Source: Porifericola rhodea (GTDB lineage: Bacteria; Bacteroidota; Bacteroidia; Cytophagales; Cyclobacteriaceae). From it: a DNA stretch of 64,000 bases. Every line of letters begins with the position of its first letter. Positions within the stretch are counted from its first letter, which is position 1. Both the position numbers and the translations under genes were made by a program. The notes beneath the pieces were generated by a model. It was given only the letters and a program-made list of their open reading frames with translations, had not been told where the DNA came from and did not search any database. The DNA is taken from positions 112,354-176,353 of the forward strand of contig NZ_CP119421.1 in assembly GCF_030506305.1 (NCBI RefSeq). Direction: 5' to 3'. Positions 9,104 to 17,530 of this stretch are shown here, piece by piece.

Positions 9104-10123
9104 CTATTGCACACGGATCCCAATTTTGCCCATTACCCTACCCGACACATAATACCGAAAGGCTTCTCTGAGCTGGTGTAGTGGGTACACACGATCAATT
9201 ACTGGTTTTACAACACCTGCCTCATATAGCACATTCATGTATTCTAAGTCCTGTGCTTTTGGTTTGTGCATGAGCAGCCTGATCTTTTTGCTACCTTGCC
9301 AGGAGATCCACTGGCCCAGGCTAAAAGCTTGTAGAATAGTATTGCTGGCACCTCCTACCAACACAAATATTCCTTTTGCTTTTAAAGCAGCAGCATAGGC
9401 CCGCATATGTTTATTTGCTACAGGGTCTAAAATAAGGTCGTAGGGTTTGCCTATACGGCAGTAGTCAAGGTGTTCACCATCCATGACCATATCCGCACCC
9501 AGCCGACGGGCCAGGTTCAGTTTAGCACCATTATCTACAGCGATTACCTCTACCTCATAATACCTGGCAAGCTGCACAGCAAAGGTACCTACACCTCCAC
9601 CGGCGCCATTAATAAGTACCTGCTGCCCTGCTTTAATCTCTCCAAAGTCTCGTAAACCCTGTAGGGCAAGCACTCCGGCTTGCGGAATAGCCGCCGCTTC
9701 TTCAAAGCTCATTACTTTAGACTTAAGAGCCAGCAGGCTTGCATCGGCACACACGTATTCAGCGAAGCCGCCCCAATGGTAGGAAGAAAGATCACCGTAG
9801 ACCTCATCTCCGGGGCTAAAGCTTTTCACCTGACTCCCTACTGCCTCTACCCTGCCTGCTACATCCGCACCCAAAACTTTATGCCCCGGCTTAAAGAGTC
9901 CATCCATACGCACTATAAATGGGGAGCCTCTGAGTAAGTCCCAGTCCCAGGAGTTAATAGATGTGGCATGCACCCTTATGAGTACTTCGTGAGCTTTAGG
10001 CTGAGGCTGCTCTACCTTCCTTAGTTCTAGCGCCTCTATTCCCTTATACTTATCATAACACATGGCTTGCATGTAGCTTCTACTGTTAGCTATGGTAGGA
10101 AGTGTCTGTTCTGCCGTTTTCAT
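9104..10123 (-). CDS. Zinc-independent medium-chain dehydrogenase / quinone oxidoreductase-like protein
   Basis: A 339-aa MDR-superfamily NAD(P)H-dependent oxidoreductase. It has a GroES-like N-terminal domain (KAHEVLIRVHATSINSWDW, about 44-62) and a Rossmann domain with the motif NGAGGGVGTFAVQLARYY near residue 170. The catalytic-zinc cysteine of alcohol dehydrogenases is not present at the usual place, which points to the quinone reductase / zeta-crystallin side of the family. It is probably cytoplasmic. It is monocistronic, and the first 20 residues form a slightly unusual polar leader before MCYDKYKGIEALEL. The substrate is unknown. Confidence 0.88.
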   Translation of the reverse strand: MKTAEQTLPTIANSRSYMQAMCYDKYKGIEALELRKVEQPQPKAHEVLIRVHATSINSWDWDLLRGSPFIVRMDGLFKPGHKVLGADVAGRVEAVGSQVKSFSPGDEVYGDLSSYHWGGFAEYVCADASLLALKSKVMSFEEAAAIPQAGVLALQGLRDFGEIKAGQQVLINGAGGGVGTFAVQLARYYEVEVIAVDNGAKLNLARRLGADMVMDGEHLDYCRIGKPYDLILDPVANKHMRAYAAALKAKGIFVLVGGASNTILQAFSLGQWISWQGSKKIRLLMHKPKAQDLEYMNVLYEAGVVKPVIDRVYPLHQLREAFRYYVSGRVMGKIGIRVQ

Positions 10124-10353
10124 AAGGCATGGGGTTTATAGGTGGTATAATACATGATGCTGAGCCAGGAGGATAGGCTCAGGCATGAGCAGTTTCAGCG
10201 ATTTACCAGATCAGAGCTTGAAAATGTAATGAGAGGACACACTGATTTTGTCCCTAATTATGGCAAAGACAATTCAGGGCAGCATAAGTTACAGGCAAAT
10301 GACACTATTTTTTTATGAAATACGCATGGGGCTAAAGTTAATGGACTGGCAGT

Positions 10354-10680
10354 TCAGGTATATTTACGCTGAAGAAAGCAGGCAACTTCCTTTTCCAGCT
10401 TTTCCCATTGCCCTTTATAGAAAAAAAACAAAAAGGCATCCAGATATATGCTGATGAACAGGAACAAAGCAGAATCTGCCAGGCTAGGTATACTGGCGTT
10501 GATATTGATTTCGTTGCGATAAACAGATACCTGTACGCCTACAAAGATTGACTTCCGCACCATCACTTCTTTCTTAGCCAAGCTCGTAAGATAATAGTTG
10601 TACTCCTGAGAGAACTCTTTTCTTAGCACTTCTATGAGTTGGGGATATGTTGGTAGTTTCCTGCTCGCTGCTATCCGCAT
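10354..10680 (-). CDS. Small conserved Bacteroidota protein of unknown function
   Basis: The 108-aa frame starts at an ATG. It has a polar N-terminal half (TYPQLIEVLRKEFSQEYNYY and a KKEVMVRKSIFVGVQVSV strand-like region), one hydrophobic segment (ALFLFISIYLDAFLFFFY, about 75-92) and an amphipathic tail (WEKLEKEVACFLQRKY). The pattern of a basic YPQL start, VRKSxFVG core, hydrophobic stretch and C-terminal W.KLEKE.xxFLQRKY resembles small hypothetical proteins I have seen in this phylum. It sits behind the VOC gene on the same strand and may be co-transcribed with it. Function unknown. Confidence 0.55.
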   Translation of the reverse strand: MRIAASRKLPTYPQLIEVLRKEFSQEYNYYLTSLAKKEVMVRKSIFVGVQVSVYRNEININASIPSLADSALFLFISIYLDAFLFFFYKGQWEKLEKEVACFLQRKYT

Positions 10681-10712
10681 AGTTTTCTTATTTTATAGAA
10701 GGTGGGTTAAGA

Positions 10713-10743
10713 CAAGCTCACCAACACCAGGGCAGTGAGCTTG
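10713..10743. repeat. Inverted repeat between VOC gene and downstream small gene
   Basis: A perfect 9-bp stem (CAAGCTCAC at 10713-10721, GTGAGCTTG at 10735-10743) with a 13-base loop lies just downstream of the VOC gene stop. It is not followed by a clear T-run on the minus strand, so it may be only a partial terminator. Confidence 0.35.
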
Positions 10744-10759
10744 CTTCATAGGCTTATTT

Positions 10760-11185
10760 TTACTTGGTGGTAGGCCCACCCATTTTGGTGAAGACACTAT
10801 CTTTAGGCTCCCACAGTTCAATCTTATTGCCTTCGGGGTCCATGAGGTGAACAAACTTACCGTAATCATATTCAACTATATCATCTACCACATTTACGCC
10901 TTCTTCTTTTAACTTTGCTACCAGCGCTTCTATATTTTGCACTCTGTAGTTTATCATAAACTCTTTCTCAGAAGGATCAAAATAGTCGGTAGTTTCCTCA
11001 AAGGCGCTCCATTGTAAATAGTTGATCTCATCTGGCCGATGGGCATTTCTAAACTCAAAGGAGGAACCGTAGTCTGTCATGGCCAAGCCCAGATGCTGTG
11101 CATACCACGCTCTCGTAGAACTGGGGTCTTTAGACCGGAAGAAGATTCCGCCAATTCCTGTTACTTTTGGCTCATTGTTTTCCAT
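10760..11185 (-). CDS. VOC (glyoxalase/bleomycin resistance/dioxygenase) family protein
   Basis: A 141-aa protein with a single VOC module. It begins KVTGIGGIFFRSKDPSSTRAW, which is the usual beta-strand opening with the RSKDP...AWY helix. It ends with the characteristic HLMDPEGNKIELWEP segment, whose glutamate is a common metal ligand. Such proteins isomerise or cleave small substrates or bind drugs, but the specific role cannot be inferred. It is cytoplasmic, with no signal peptide. The start ATG at 11185 is well placed for the fold. Confidence 0.9.
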   Translation of the reverse strand: MENNEPKVTGIGGIFFRSKDPSSTRAWYAQHLGLAMTDYGSSFEFRNAHRPDEINYLQWSAFEETTDYFDPSEKEFMINYRVQNIEALVAKLKEEGVNVVDDIVEYDYGKFVHLMDPEGNKIELWEPKDSVFTKMGGPTTK

Positions 11186-12124
11186 AGCTAATACTGTTTG
11201 TGGGTAGTGTATTATAAATTGAGGTAATAAAATAAAAAACGGAGTGGCTAAAGTGGCCTACATATTTTGGTTTGATACAAAAAAACAGCTCATCAGAACA
11301 GCATAGCTTTTAAAAGTTACGACAATTCTGTTATGTAGCCTTGCCCTGTTTCATTTTTTTTATGCCTGCTTTTATAGGCTTGTTGCCCGTATTTACTCTT
11401 TTGCACTGCTCCTCAATACTATATCCGGTTGCCCCGAGTGTAAAGCAATAGTGCATAGTACATGGACCTTACATCCCGATGATAAAGTAATGCTCCTTAT
11501 TACTTCGTCCTTACGTCCCGAAGGCTTATAGCTATTGAAATGTTAATGAGTCAGGCTTACTTTTAGAAAAGTTGCAATGATATATATTCCGGCAGCCTGC
11601 CCAAACTTTATATCAGCTCTGATTTGTTGTACCTACCTACCGATTTTTTGCTTATCAGTACCGCATTATAGTGGGCACTCTTGTCTTTGCCTACAAGCAG
11701 GTGTGCTTTGCCTGGTGTAGACTTATCCTGCTTTTTGCTGATGTGCAGGCCCCTGATGAATGGCTAGCGTTGTCTCTTGCTAATAACAAGAACTGGATAA
11801 GAGATAAGGTCAATTAGTCGCTTTTGAAGCTACCAAAGATAAGTAGAGGCATAGCTTTAGCCTTACCGCAGGGCCATAGAGTAATGCAGCGGTCTGTATA
11901 TAAGGCTTTTGAGTAGAGAAATAATAAGCCGGTTCTCTGAATTTTATGTTTGCAAGCATCACAGTACCATAAATCAGCGGATGACAAAAGCCTACTATCA
12001 GCTTATTTTAAACCTATAGGTTTAAATAAGTATCCATTTGCAAGTAGCTGTATACTATTAAAAAGAGTAGCTCATGCAGATCAATAGCTGACTAGAGCTA
12101 CTCTTTAAAGTTTGGGGTTACATA
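11186..12124. other. Long intergenic region (about 940 bp) with a possible eroded coding remnant
   Basis: No intact gene is visible. On the minus strand about 11630-11817 is nearly free of stops and reads like protein (for example GKAHLLVGKDKSAHYNAVLI), with an in-frame TAG near 11764 and no start. The plus strand is also open over much of the same span, so it cannot be assigned. Two near-identical 12-mers (CTTACATCCCGA at 11467 and CTTACGTCCCGA at 11510) are present. The right end holds the terminator of the next gene. The region may be the scar of a lost gene. Confidence 0.4.
12058..12106 (-). terminator. Intrinsic terminator of the beta-barrel gene
   Basis: A perfect 12-bp stem (AAAGAGTAGCTC at 12062-12073 with GAGCTACTCTTT at 12095-12106), read on the minus strand, ends in a run of Ts. 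It lies 19 bases past the stop of the gene at 12125-12985. Confidence 0.75.
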
Positions 12125-12985
12125 CTAATGTTTGCGGTGTCCAGGTTCCCAAATCAGGCGTACGAAGGAGCTCATCCTCTCGTTCTCTCTGAAGATAGGA
12201 ATGCCCCCTACTATGCCAATCATCAGGTTATCCATGATCGCCAATCGCATTTGTGGTCTGATTGTCATATCAAAATCATGCTCACGAAAAGTTTTGTTAA
12301 ACTCTATTCCTATAAAGTTTCTGCTATGGCTAATCATGTAATGGACACTGGTGTTAAGATCGTAGCTAAACAGCATTTTATCTTCATGAAAATGATCTGT
12401 AATCTGTGGCCCCGTATAGATTAGAGAGTGAAAATTAGTACCCCAGCGTTTAGCTACTACTAAAAAGGGATTGTACTTATTACCTGTCAGGAGGGGCCTG
12501 GCAAAACTCCTGAAGTCTGAAAGCTCAAACTCATGGATATAGCCCAAGGCCATAGAGGTTGCCCATTCTTTTTTGACCAGAAAAGTCCATTGAGCCGCCA
12601 CTTTCAAACTCTCCAGCCGGTTGGCATCTATAGAATCTCTTGGCGTGCCCCGTAGCGATGAATGAAAGCTAAAAGGCAGCTCTACTTCCAGTCCCAGGCG
12701 GTCTATCGGAGCAAATTCGTACTCTACCAAAGCTTCATAGCTGTCGTAGCGAAGGTTATCGGTTAGCCCCAAACCTATATTCCACTCTTTTTCTCCTTTT
12801 CGGGCACCCAGATCCCGAATCAGGTCAATGTAGAGAGGTTCGGCGTGCAAAACTTTATCTGGTAGCAGCTCGGCCTGTTCCTGCGGGGCTAGAGAAAGGC
12901 TATCGCTCGCCAGCATTTCAGACTGGGCATACAAAGTCTGATATAATGCCAATGCCACCATTAGCAATATTATTCTAATATTCAT
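12125..12985 (-). CDS. Exported 'HAEPL' outer-membrane beta-barrel-like protein
   Basis: A 286-aa protein with a signal peptide (MNIRIILLMVALALYQTLYAQS). It then has the motif VLHAEPLYIDLIRDLGARKGEKEWN near residue 45-69, here cited by its key residues HAEPL and LGARKGE. The rest is alternating hydrophobic/aromatic strands (for example LVEYEFAPIDRLGLEVELPF, MALGYIHEFELSDF), as expected for a small outer-membrane barrel. I recall proteins with this motif near Bacteroidota heavy-metal efflux genes, but no transporter is encoded here. It lies 74 nt downstream of a small exported protein that probably shares its transcript. The substrate is unknown. Confidence 0.7.
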   Translation of the reverse strand: MNIRIILLMVALALYQTLYAQSEMLASDSLSLAPQEQAELLPDKVLHAEPLYIDLIRDLGARKGEKEWNIGLGLTDNLRYDSYEALVEYEFAPIDRLGLEVELPFSFHSSLRGTPRDSIDANRLESLKVAAQWTFLVKKEWATSMALGYIHEFELSDFRSFARPLLTGNKYNPFLVVAKRWGTNFHSLIYTGPQITDHFHEDKMLFSYDLNTSVHYMISHSRNFIGIEFNKTFREHDFDMTIRPQMRLAIMDNLMIGIVGGIPIFRENERMSSFVRLIWEPGHRKH

Positions 12986-13059
12986 GATGATTTATTTATG
13001 GTAAATAAAAAAACAGGCTTACTTCTTATGAGGGCGTAAGCATAGTGTGGATAAACAAA

Positions 13060-13443
13060 TCAGATTCGTGGTGGGGGAATGAGTATCTGATAGAAACCAC
13101 GGCTGGGCAGATTGCTTAGGTCTTTGAACTTAAGCTCTGCGGCATGCCAGGGCTTTAGAGACATGGGGGCTGTCTCCTGAAAATATAAAAAATCCAGAAA
13201 GCTGTGCTTCTTCAGGTTATGATCTTCCGCATCGTGCTCATCATATTCTGCTATAGCTTCTTCGTAACCCAGCACTTTCTCAACTATCAGCTCTATAACA
13301 CTTTCCTGATCATTGATGCTGAGGTCTTCAGGCAGATGACGGGGCTTGAGGTCGGTGGTATCTACACAAAGGTTGAACATATAAAGTGCCAGGGCGGCAC
13401 TCATAAGTCTCAGGTATTTGCTTTGTCGTATCAGGCTAAGCAT
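13060..13443 (-). CDS. Small exported protein of a metal-locus-associated type
   Basis: A 127-aa protein. The start is placed at the ATG (13443), because the upstream codon 13446 is GTG. It has an N-terminal hydrophobic segment (LMSAALALYMFNLCVD, about 14-29) followed directly by CVDTTDLKPRHLPEDLSIND, an acidic/His-containing middle (EYDEHDAEDHN) and a proline-rich end (ILIPPPRI). Similar short proteins with an xNLCVDT motif occur next to metal efflux systems in Bacteroidota, as far as I recall. The Asp/Glu/His-rich stretch would suit metal binding, but that is inference. It is probably the first gene of an operon with the HAEPL barrel. Confidence 0.6.
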   Translation of the reverse strand: MLSLIRQSKYLRLMSAALALYMFNLCVDTTDLKPRHLPEDLSINDQESVIELIVEKVLGYEEAIAEYDEHDAEDHNLKKHSFLDFLYFQETAPMSLKPWHAAELKFKDLSNLPSRGFYQILIPPPRI

Positions 13444-13496
13444 CACACAATACTAATCGTATTTGCAGACAAAAATAATATGTGTGTTAAAAAAAA

Positions 13497-15044
13497 TTAT
13501 TCCTGTACCGGTACGGCTTCTATGCTAATATCCTTGTGAAGGACTTTGGCCAGAGGGTCCAGATGGCGCCGTGTTGCCCAGAGTTCCAGCTTCATATTAT
13601 CGGCCTGCCCGGCCAGCTGTATCTCCAGCTTGCCCTTGCTTAGTTTGCAATGCAACTGTTTAACTAATTGGTTCTTGGTACGATCCAGACTTACTGCTAC
13701 CCGCAATATGCCAGATAGCACTTTTACGGTATGGCGCTGCTCTTTGCTAAGGCGCCTGAACTTTTTATGCTTCTTTTTAGGCTCTGCCTTCCGATGGTAG
13801 CGTGCCACCTGACTGATCAGCAGTATTTCTTCATCGTTGAAGCCTCTGAGTCCGGCATGGGCAATGATATAACGAGAGTGCTTATGGTAACGCTCAAAAC
13901 GTATGTACTGACCTACACTGTGCAGCAGGGCAGCATATTCCAGGATGTCCTGCTCAAAGTCTCCCAGCTTATGTATTTTTTTTGTTTGCCTAAAGAGCTG
14001 TAAGGCCAGATAGGCCACATGGTTTTTCTGCTCCCAGTCTACATTAAACTGATGAGCCAGCTGGAAGGCGCTCCTGTGTCGGAGGTCCGGGGCTTCAGGA
14101 AACTCGCTGATAGCCTGCGCATGGTGGTCCAGATAGTCCAGTATCAGGCCTTCGCGCAGCGAAGCATCGCATAGAGTAATCTCTTTGGCATCAGCCATTT
14201 GCAAGAGTTGTACCAGAAGCACACCACCCAGATGTATAGCATCTGCCCTTTTATCTCCTATCCCATTGACCGCAGCACGCTTCTCTACGTTCATTTTAAG
14301 CAGCTGTTTGGTCAGGCTTTCCAGGTCTTCTCTTTTAACCACCTCCGCATTGACGGATTTCATAGGCTTGCCACCGGCTGCAATATGTGCTGCCTCGCCT
14401 AATGTACGTATGGTCCCTGAAGTTCCTATGATACGGCTAAAGCCCAGTTCTTTGGCTTCGGCAATAATCTGCCTGGCTACAAAACGAATATGAGCCTCCA
14501 GAACTCCCAGGGCTTCTCCTCCTACTTTATCTTCACCATTAAACATATCCAGCAGACGCAGCACGCCTAGCTTCATGCTCTTGCCCATAAGTATATCCTG
14601 CTCGTTCCCTACTGTGATCTCGGTGCTTCCTCCTCCGATATCTATCACCATAGCGTTTTTACCCTTGAGGGCAATCTCATTGCGTACTGCTTTAAAGATT
14701 AGCCGGGCTTCCTTGCTTCCGGAGATTGTTTCGGGAGAGATTCCGGTAGCACTTACCAGTTCGTGCAGGAATTCCCCTCCATTATGTGCCTCTCTGATGG
14801 CACTGGTGGCAGCGGTAATTATCTCATCAGCCCCTCTCTGGTCGGCCAGCTGCACATATCGCTTAATAGTTTCCAGTCCCTGCTGAAAGGCTCGCTCACT
14901 GAGACGATTAGTCGCAAACACTCCTACTCCCAACTTTACCATTTCCTTTTCGCGGTCAATGATCTGAATGTTATGATTGTGGCTCACCTTGGCGATTACC
15001 ATATGGATGGAGTTGGTACCAATATCTATAGCGGCTATTTTCAT
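13497..15044 (-). CDS. Ppx/GppA family exopolyphosphatase / pppGpp phosphohydrolase
   Basis: A 515-aa protein. The N-terminal half is the ASKHA-fold phosphatase, opening KIAAIDIGTNSIHMVIA (2-18) and carrying AMVIDIGGGSTEITVG near residue 140, the two phosphate/metal loops of the family. The C-terminal part is an HD-like helical domain (ILEYAALLHSVGQYIRF, then a HKHSRYIIAH segment) as in long Ppx/GppA proteins. It degrades inorganic polyphosphate and/or converts pppGpp to ppGpp; which of these cannot be told. Start chosen at 15044, where the fold begins; the longer frame to 15134 adds 30 unrelated residues. It is convergent with nothing and is probably monocistronic. Confidence 0.93.
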   Translation of the reverse strand: MKIAAIDIGTNSIHMVIAKVSHNHNIQIIDREKEMVKLGVGVFATNRLSERAFQQGLETIKRYVQLADQRGADEIITAATSAIREAHNGGEFLHELVSATGISPETISGSKEARLIFKAVRNEIALKGKNAMVIDIGGGSTEITVGNEQDILMGKSMKLGVLRLLDMFNGEDKVGGEALGVLEAHIRFVARQIIAEAKELGFSRIIGTSGTIRTLGEAAHIAAGGKPMKSVNAEVVKREDLESLTKQLLKMNVEKRAAVNGIGDKRADAIHLGGVLLVQLLQMADAKEITLCDASLREGLILDYLDHHAQAISEFPEAPDLRHRSAFQLAHQFNVDWEQKNHVAYLALQLFRQTKKIHKLGDFEQDILEYAALLHSVGQYIRFERYHKHSRYIIAHAGLRGFNDEEILLISQVARYHRKAEPKKKHKKFRRLSKEQRHTVKVLSGILRVAVSLDRTKNQLVKQLHCKLSKGKLEIQLAGQADNMKLELWATRRHLDPLAKVLHKDISIEAVPVQE

Positions 15045-15125
15045 AGAAGTATTTTGCTGGGTCAATCTGTGGGAATTTACAGCTAAAAAAATGTAGTATG
15101 CACTATCGTACAGACAAAAAAAATA

Positions 15126-15151
15126 AGCCTGCACTTTAATAAGCGCAGGCT
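15126..15151 (-). terminator. Intrinsic terminator of tpx
   Basis: AGCCTGC (15126-15132) pairs with GCAGGCT (15145-15151). On the minus strand the stem is followed by a T-rich tail of about ten bases. It lies about 10 nt after the tpx stop. Confidence 0.75.
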
Positions 15152-15160
15152 AAAAAATAT

Positions 15161-15661
15161 TTATTTAAGAGCTGCCAGGGCTTCTTCGTACTTGGGTTCG
15201 TTTACAATTTCGTCTACCTGCTCTTTGTACACCACTCTGCCTTCTTCATCCAGCACTACTACCGCACGAGAGTGCAATCCGGCAAGCGGACCATCGGTAA
15301 TTTCCAGGTGGTAGTTTTTACCGAATTCTCCTTTGGCAAAGTCCGATAGCATCACCGCGCTTTCTATACCTTCCGCACCGCAGAAACGTGCCTGAGCAAA
15401 GGGTAAATCTTTGGATATACAAAGCACCACTGTGTTATCCAGCTCATCAATTCTTTTGTTGAACTCCCTTACCGATGCGGCACAGGTAGAAGTGTCTACG
15501 CTAGGAAAAATATTCAGTACTACTTTAGACCCATGAAAATCTTTAAGAGATACACGAGAAAGGTCGTTCTTAACCAGTTCAAAGTCAGGAGCCTTTTCTC
15601 CTACCGCCGGTAGGTCGCCCAGGGTGTGAATAGGATTGCCTTTTAATGTAATGTTAGCCAT
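15161..15661 (-). CDS. tpx: Thiol peroxidase Tpx
   Basis: This 166-aa peroxiredoxin of the Tpx class reduces hydroperoxides with thioredoxin. The peroxidatic cysteine C60 lies in the motif FPSVDTSTCAASVREFN and the resolving cysteine C94 in FAQARFCGAEGIE. Their spacing of 34 residues equals that of E. coli Tpx (C61/C95). The opening GNPIHTLGDLPAVGEKAPDF is also diagnostic. The length is normal. It is cytoplasmic and monocistronic, with its own terminator downstream. Confidence 0.96.
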   Translation of the reverse strand: MANITLKGNPIHTLGDLPAVGEKAPDFELVKNDLSRVSLKDFHGSKVVLNIFPSVDTSTCAASVREFNKRIDELDNTVVLCISKDLPFAQARFCGAEGIESAVMLSDFAKGEFGKNYHLEITDGPLAGLHSRAVVVLDEEGRVVYKEQVDEIVNEPKYEEALAALK

Positions 15662-16234
15662 TGTGTAATGTTAATTAATATGAATTATACCTTTGCCTAA
15701 CGAAGCAAAAAAATCATTGTTTATCTAAGTTAAACATCTCGTATGAATATGAGAGTAATTCCGCGCTTATGCAATCATCTTTTTCCCGAAAATAATGGAT
15801 AGTCACGCGCAGCTTAGTAGTTAGTCAATCAAGCATAAGGCTCTGGTATTTTGTAAGTGAGAAGCAACAAGGTAGAAAAAGTCAGCTCTGGTTTTTCTTT
15901 CGGGAGTAACCCTTAGCCTATTGTTTTCACTGATTTTGCTACCTGAGTAGTAGCTAAGAGTATGAAGATAGCGTAAAGTTTTATTGTAATATTATCACCA
16001 AAACAAATAGGATAAACACTACTTATTTATAGAAAGTAAGGCTCTCTTCAGTTTTGTCTTTGGAAAACCAAAGAGAGCCTTATATTGCTATTAACTACTG
16101 ATATTCAATATTTTATAATAACACACAAAGTTGATTTCAGGGAGCATACACTTATGGTTATGAATTGAATACCGCTTACAGACAGAGCCTTTTACTCTAA
16201 ATTACAACTCAATAATTAGATACCTTTTCAATAG
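15662..16234. other. Intergenic region, about 570 bp
   Basis: It holds the upstream region of tpx (left part) and the downstream hairpin of the CBM9-like gene (16037-16082). I see no coding frame with family resemblance and no RNA gene. Confidence 0.5.
16037..16082 (-). terminator. Long hairpin downstream of the CBM9-like gene
   Basis: A perfect 12-bp stem, TAAGGCTCTCTT (16037-16048) with AAGAGAGCCTTA (16071-16082), and a 22-base loop. It lies about 150 nt past the gene stop. The tail on the minus strand is AT-rich but not a clean T-run, so termination is likely but not certain. Confidence 0.5.
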
Positions 16235-17311
16235 TTATTTGCTACGATCTACCCTACCCTTTTCGTTGATCTGCCAACAGATGTTGCCAGTCTGACATAT
16301 AGTTGCATTGTAAAAGGTTTCTCCGGCAACCATCTCTATTGTGTATTTTGACTCACTCATGCCAAGCTCTTTTACCTCATGAGCATACTTACCATGCTCT
16401 CTGAAGTAATCGTTCTGACGATAGTACACTTTTCTGAGCTCCCATTTAATGTACTCTGATTCCGGTATGCTAAAGCTGGCATCTCCTTCGCCAACAATGG
16501 CAGTATCAAACACCAGAAAGCCCCAGGTTTCGGGTCGGTGCATATTAATATAGCTCTGGGCAGTCCATACCCAGTTATCTTCCGGATAAGACTTATTGGT
16601 TTCAGGGTTAATTTTCTTTTTGTAGTTATCATCTACCACTTCGGTTTGCCACTCTACCCTGGAAAAATTGATGCGCCAGTACTCTCCATTGCCGGGCATC
16701 TTACCGGTGGCTGACTTTTCTTTCAGCACTTTCCAGGGCATAGCTATTTCTACAGACCAGCCCTGATCCTCATCTTCTGGATTGTTAAGTGTGCCTCTGA
16801 CATTTACTGCAGTTTTGATTCCTCTGATATCCCAGGAGTTTAGCACTACATTTCTGTCATCACGATAAGGAGCAGTAAGCATCAGGTCCCAGATGGTATT
16901 CAGGGCGTTCATTTCAAACTCATAATAAAAATGAGAATCCCCATCCGGATCTATAAAAACCTCAAAATCATTGTCATAAAAAATAACAGCATCTCTTTCG
17001 GTTAGAGTGCCCCACACGTGTGGCTCTTCCATGTCCGCGGCAATGTACAGGTATTGGGAATCCCAAAGCATTTTGGCCCGGGTAGCAAAGCGGGGCTTAG
17101 GCATATGCTCGCCCTCTATATCAATAAATTCGTCGGTCCAGGGTGCTTTCTCCCAGGAGGCTTCATCCAGTTTGCCATCTATCTGTAGTGGAGCCTCGCT
17201 CTGGTAACAGATGTAGTGCTTGGGGGCAAAGTTCGGTATGCGAGACTGTGCCGAAGCCGCTGAAGAAAAAATGCTAACTATTAGAAAAAGGAGTGTGATT
17301 CTGATAAACAT
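16235..17311 (-). CDS. Secreted carbohydrate-binding family 9-like protein
   Basis: A 358-aa exported protein. The ATG at 17311 gives a clean signal peptide (MFIRITLLFLIVSIFSSAASA), whereas the longer frame to 17365 adds 18 residues before it. The CBM9-like domain spans about residues 35-260. It shows the opening ICYQSEAPLQIDGKLDEASW, the core AKMLWDSQYLYIAADMEEP and FYDNDFEVFIDPDGD, and ends around PETWGFLVF. CBM9-like domains in Bacteroidota bind sugars or occur as stand-alone sugar-binding or hydrolase-associated proteins. No catalytic domain is visible. It is divergent from the sensor kinase that follows. Confidence 0.88.
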   Translation of the reverse strand: MFIRITLLFLIVSIFSSAASAQSRIPNFAPKHYICYQSEAPLQIDGKLDEASWEKAPWTDEFIDIEGEHMPKPRFATRAKMLWDSQYLYIAADMEEPHVWGTLTERDAVIFYDNDFEVFIDPDGDSHFYYEFEMNALNTIWDLMLTAPYRDDRNVVLNSWDIRGIKTAVNVRGTLNNPEDEDQGWSVEIAMPWKVLKEKSATGKMPGNGEYWRINFSRVEWQTEVVDDNYKKKINPETNKSYPEDNWVWTAQSYINMHRPETWGFLVFDTAIVGEGDASFSIPESEYIKWELRKVYYRQNDYFREHGKYAHEVKELGMSESKYTIEMVAGETFYNATICQTGNICWQINEKGRVDRSK

Positions 17312-17463
17312 AATCTTAGTGTAGATAGTAGGTACTTTATACAAGCTGGCAAAAATAATAGCCATATTCTTATTTCAATGCATAGGCATATTTTTAAGGA
17401 TGAATTACTCATAAATTCATTACTGTTTTATGTATTTATACCTTATAATTGATACTTATTTAT

Positions 17464-17471
17464 TAGTTTTG
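17464..17471 (+). promoter_or_regulatory. Candidate Bacteroidota -7 box upstream of the sensor kinase
   Basis: TAGTTTTG matches the Bacteroidota -7 consensus TAnnTTTG, about 60 nt upstream of the kinase ATG. I do not see a TTG -33 element at the usual spacing, so the call is weak. Confidence 0.3.
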
Positions 17472-17530
17472 TACCCGGCAAACAGCCTTTTACTGAGCTG
17501 TTCGCTTATCCTCCACCTGAATAAACTTGC

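Noticed and set aside
10248..10454. 68-codon plus-strand frame
   Set aside because: It is antisense to the small conserved protein at 10354-10680 and has no recognised similarity.
11623..11817. Plus-strand open stretch in the long intergenic region
   Set aside because: No start codon and no recognisable protein; the minus strand of the same stretch is equally open, so coding cannot be assigned.
12128..12424. 98-codon plus-strand frame antisense to the beta-barrel gene
   Set aside because: It is fully inside the well-supported minus-strand gene and shows no protein features.
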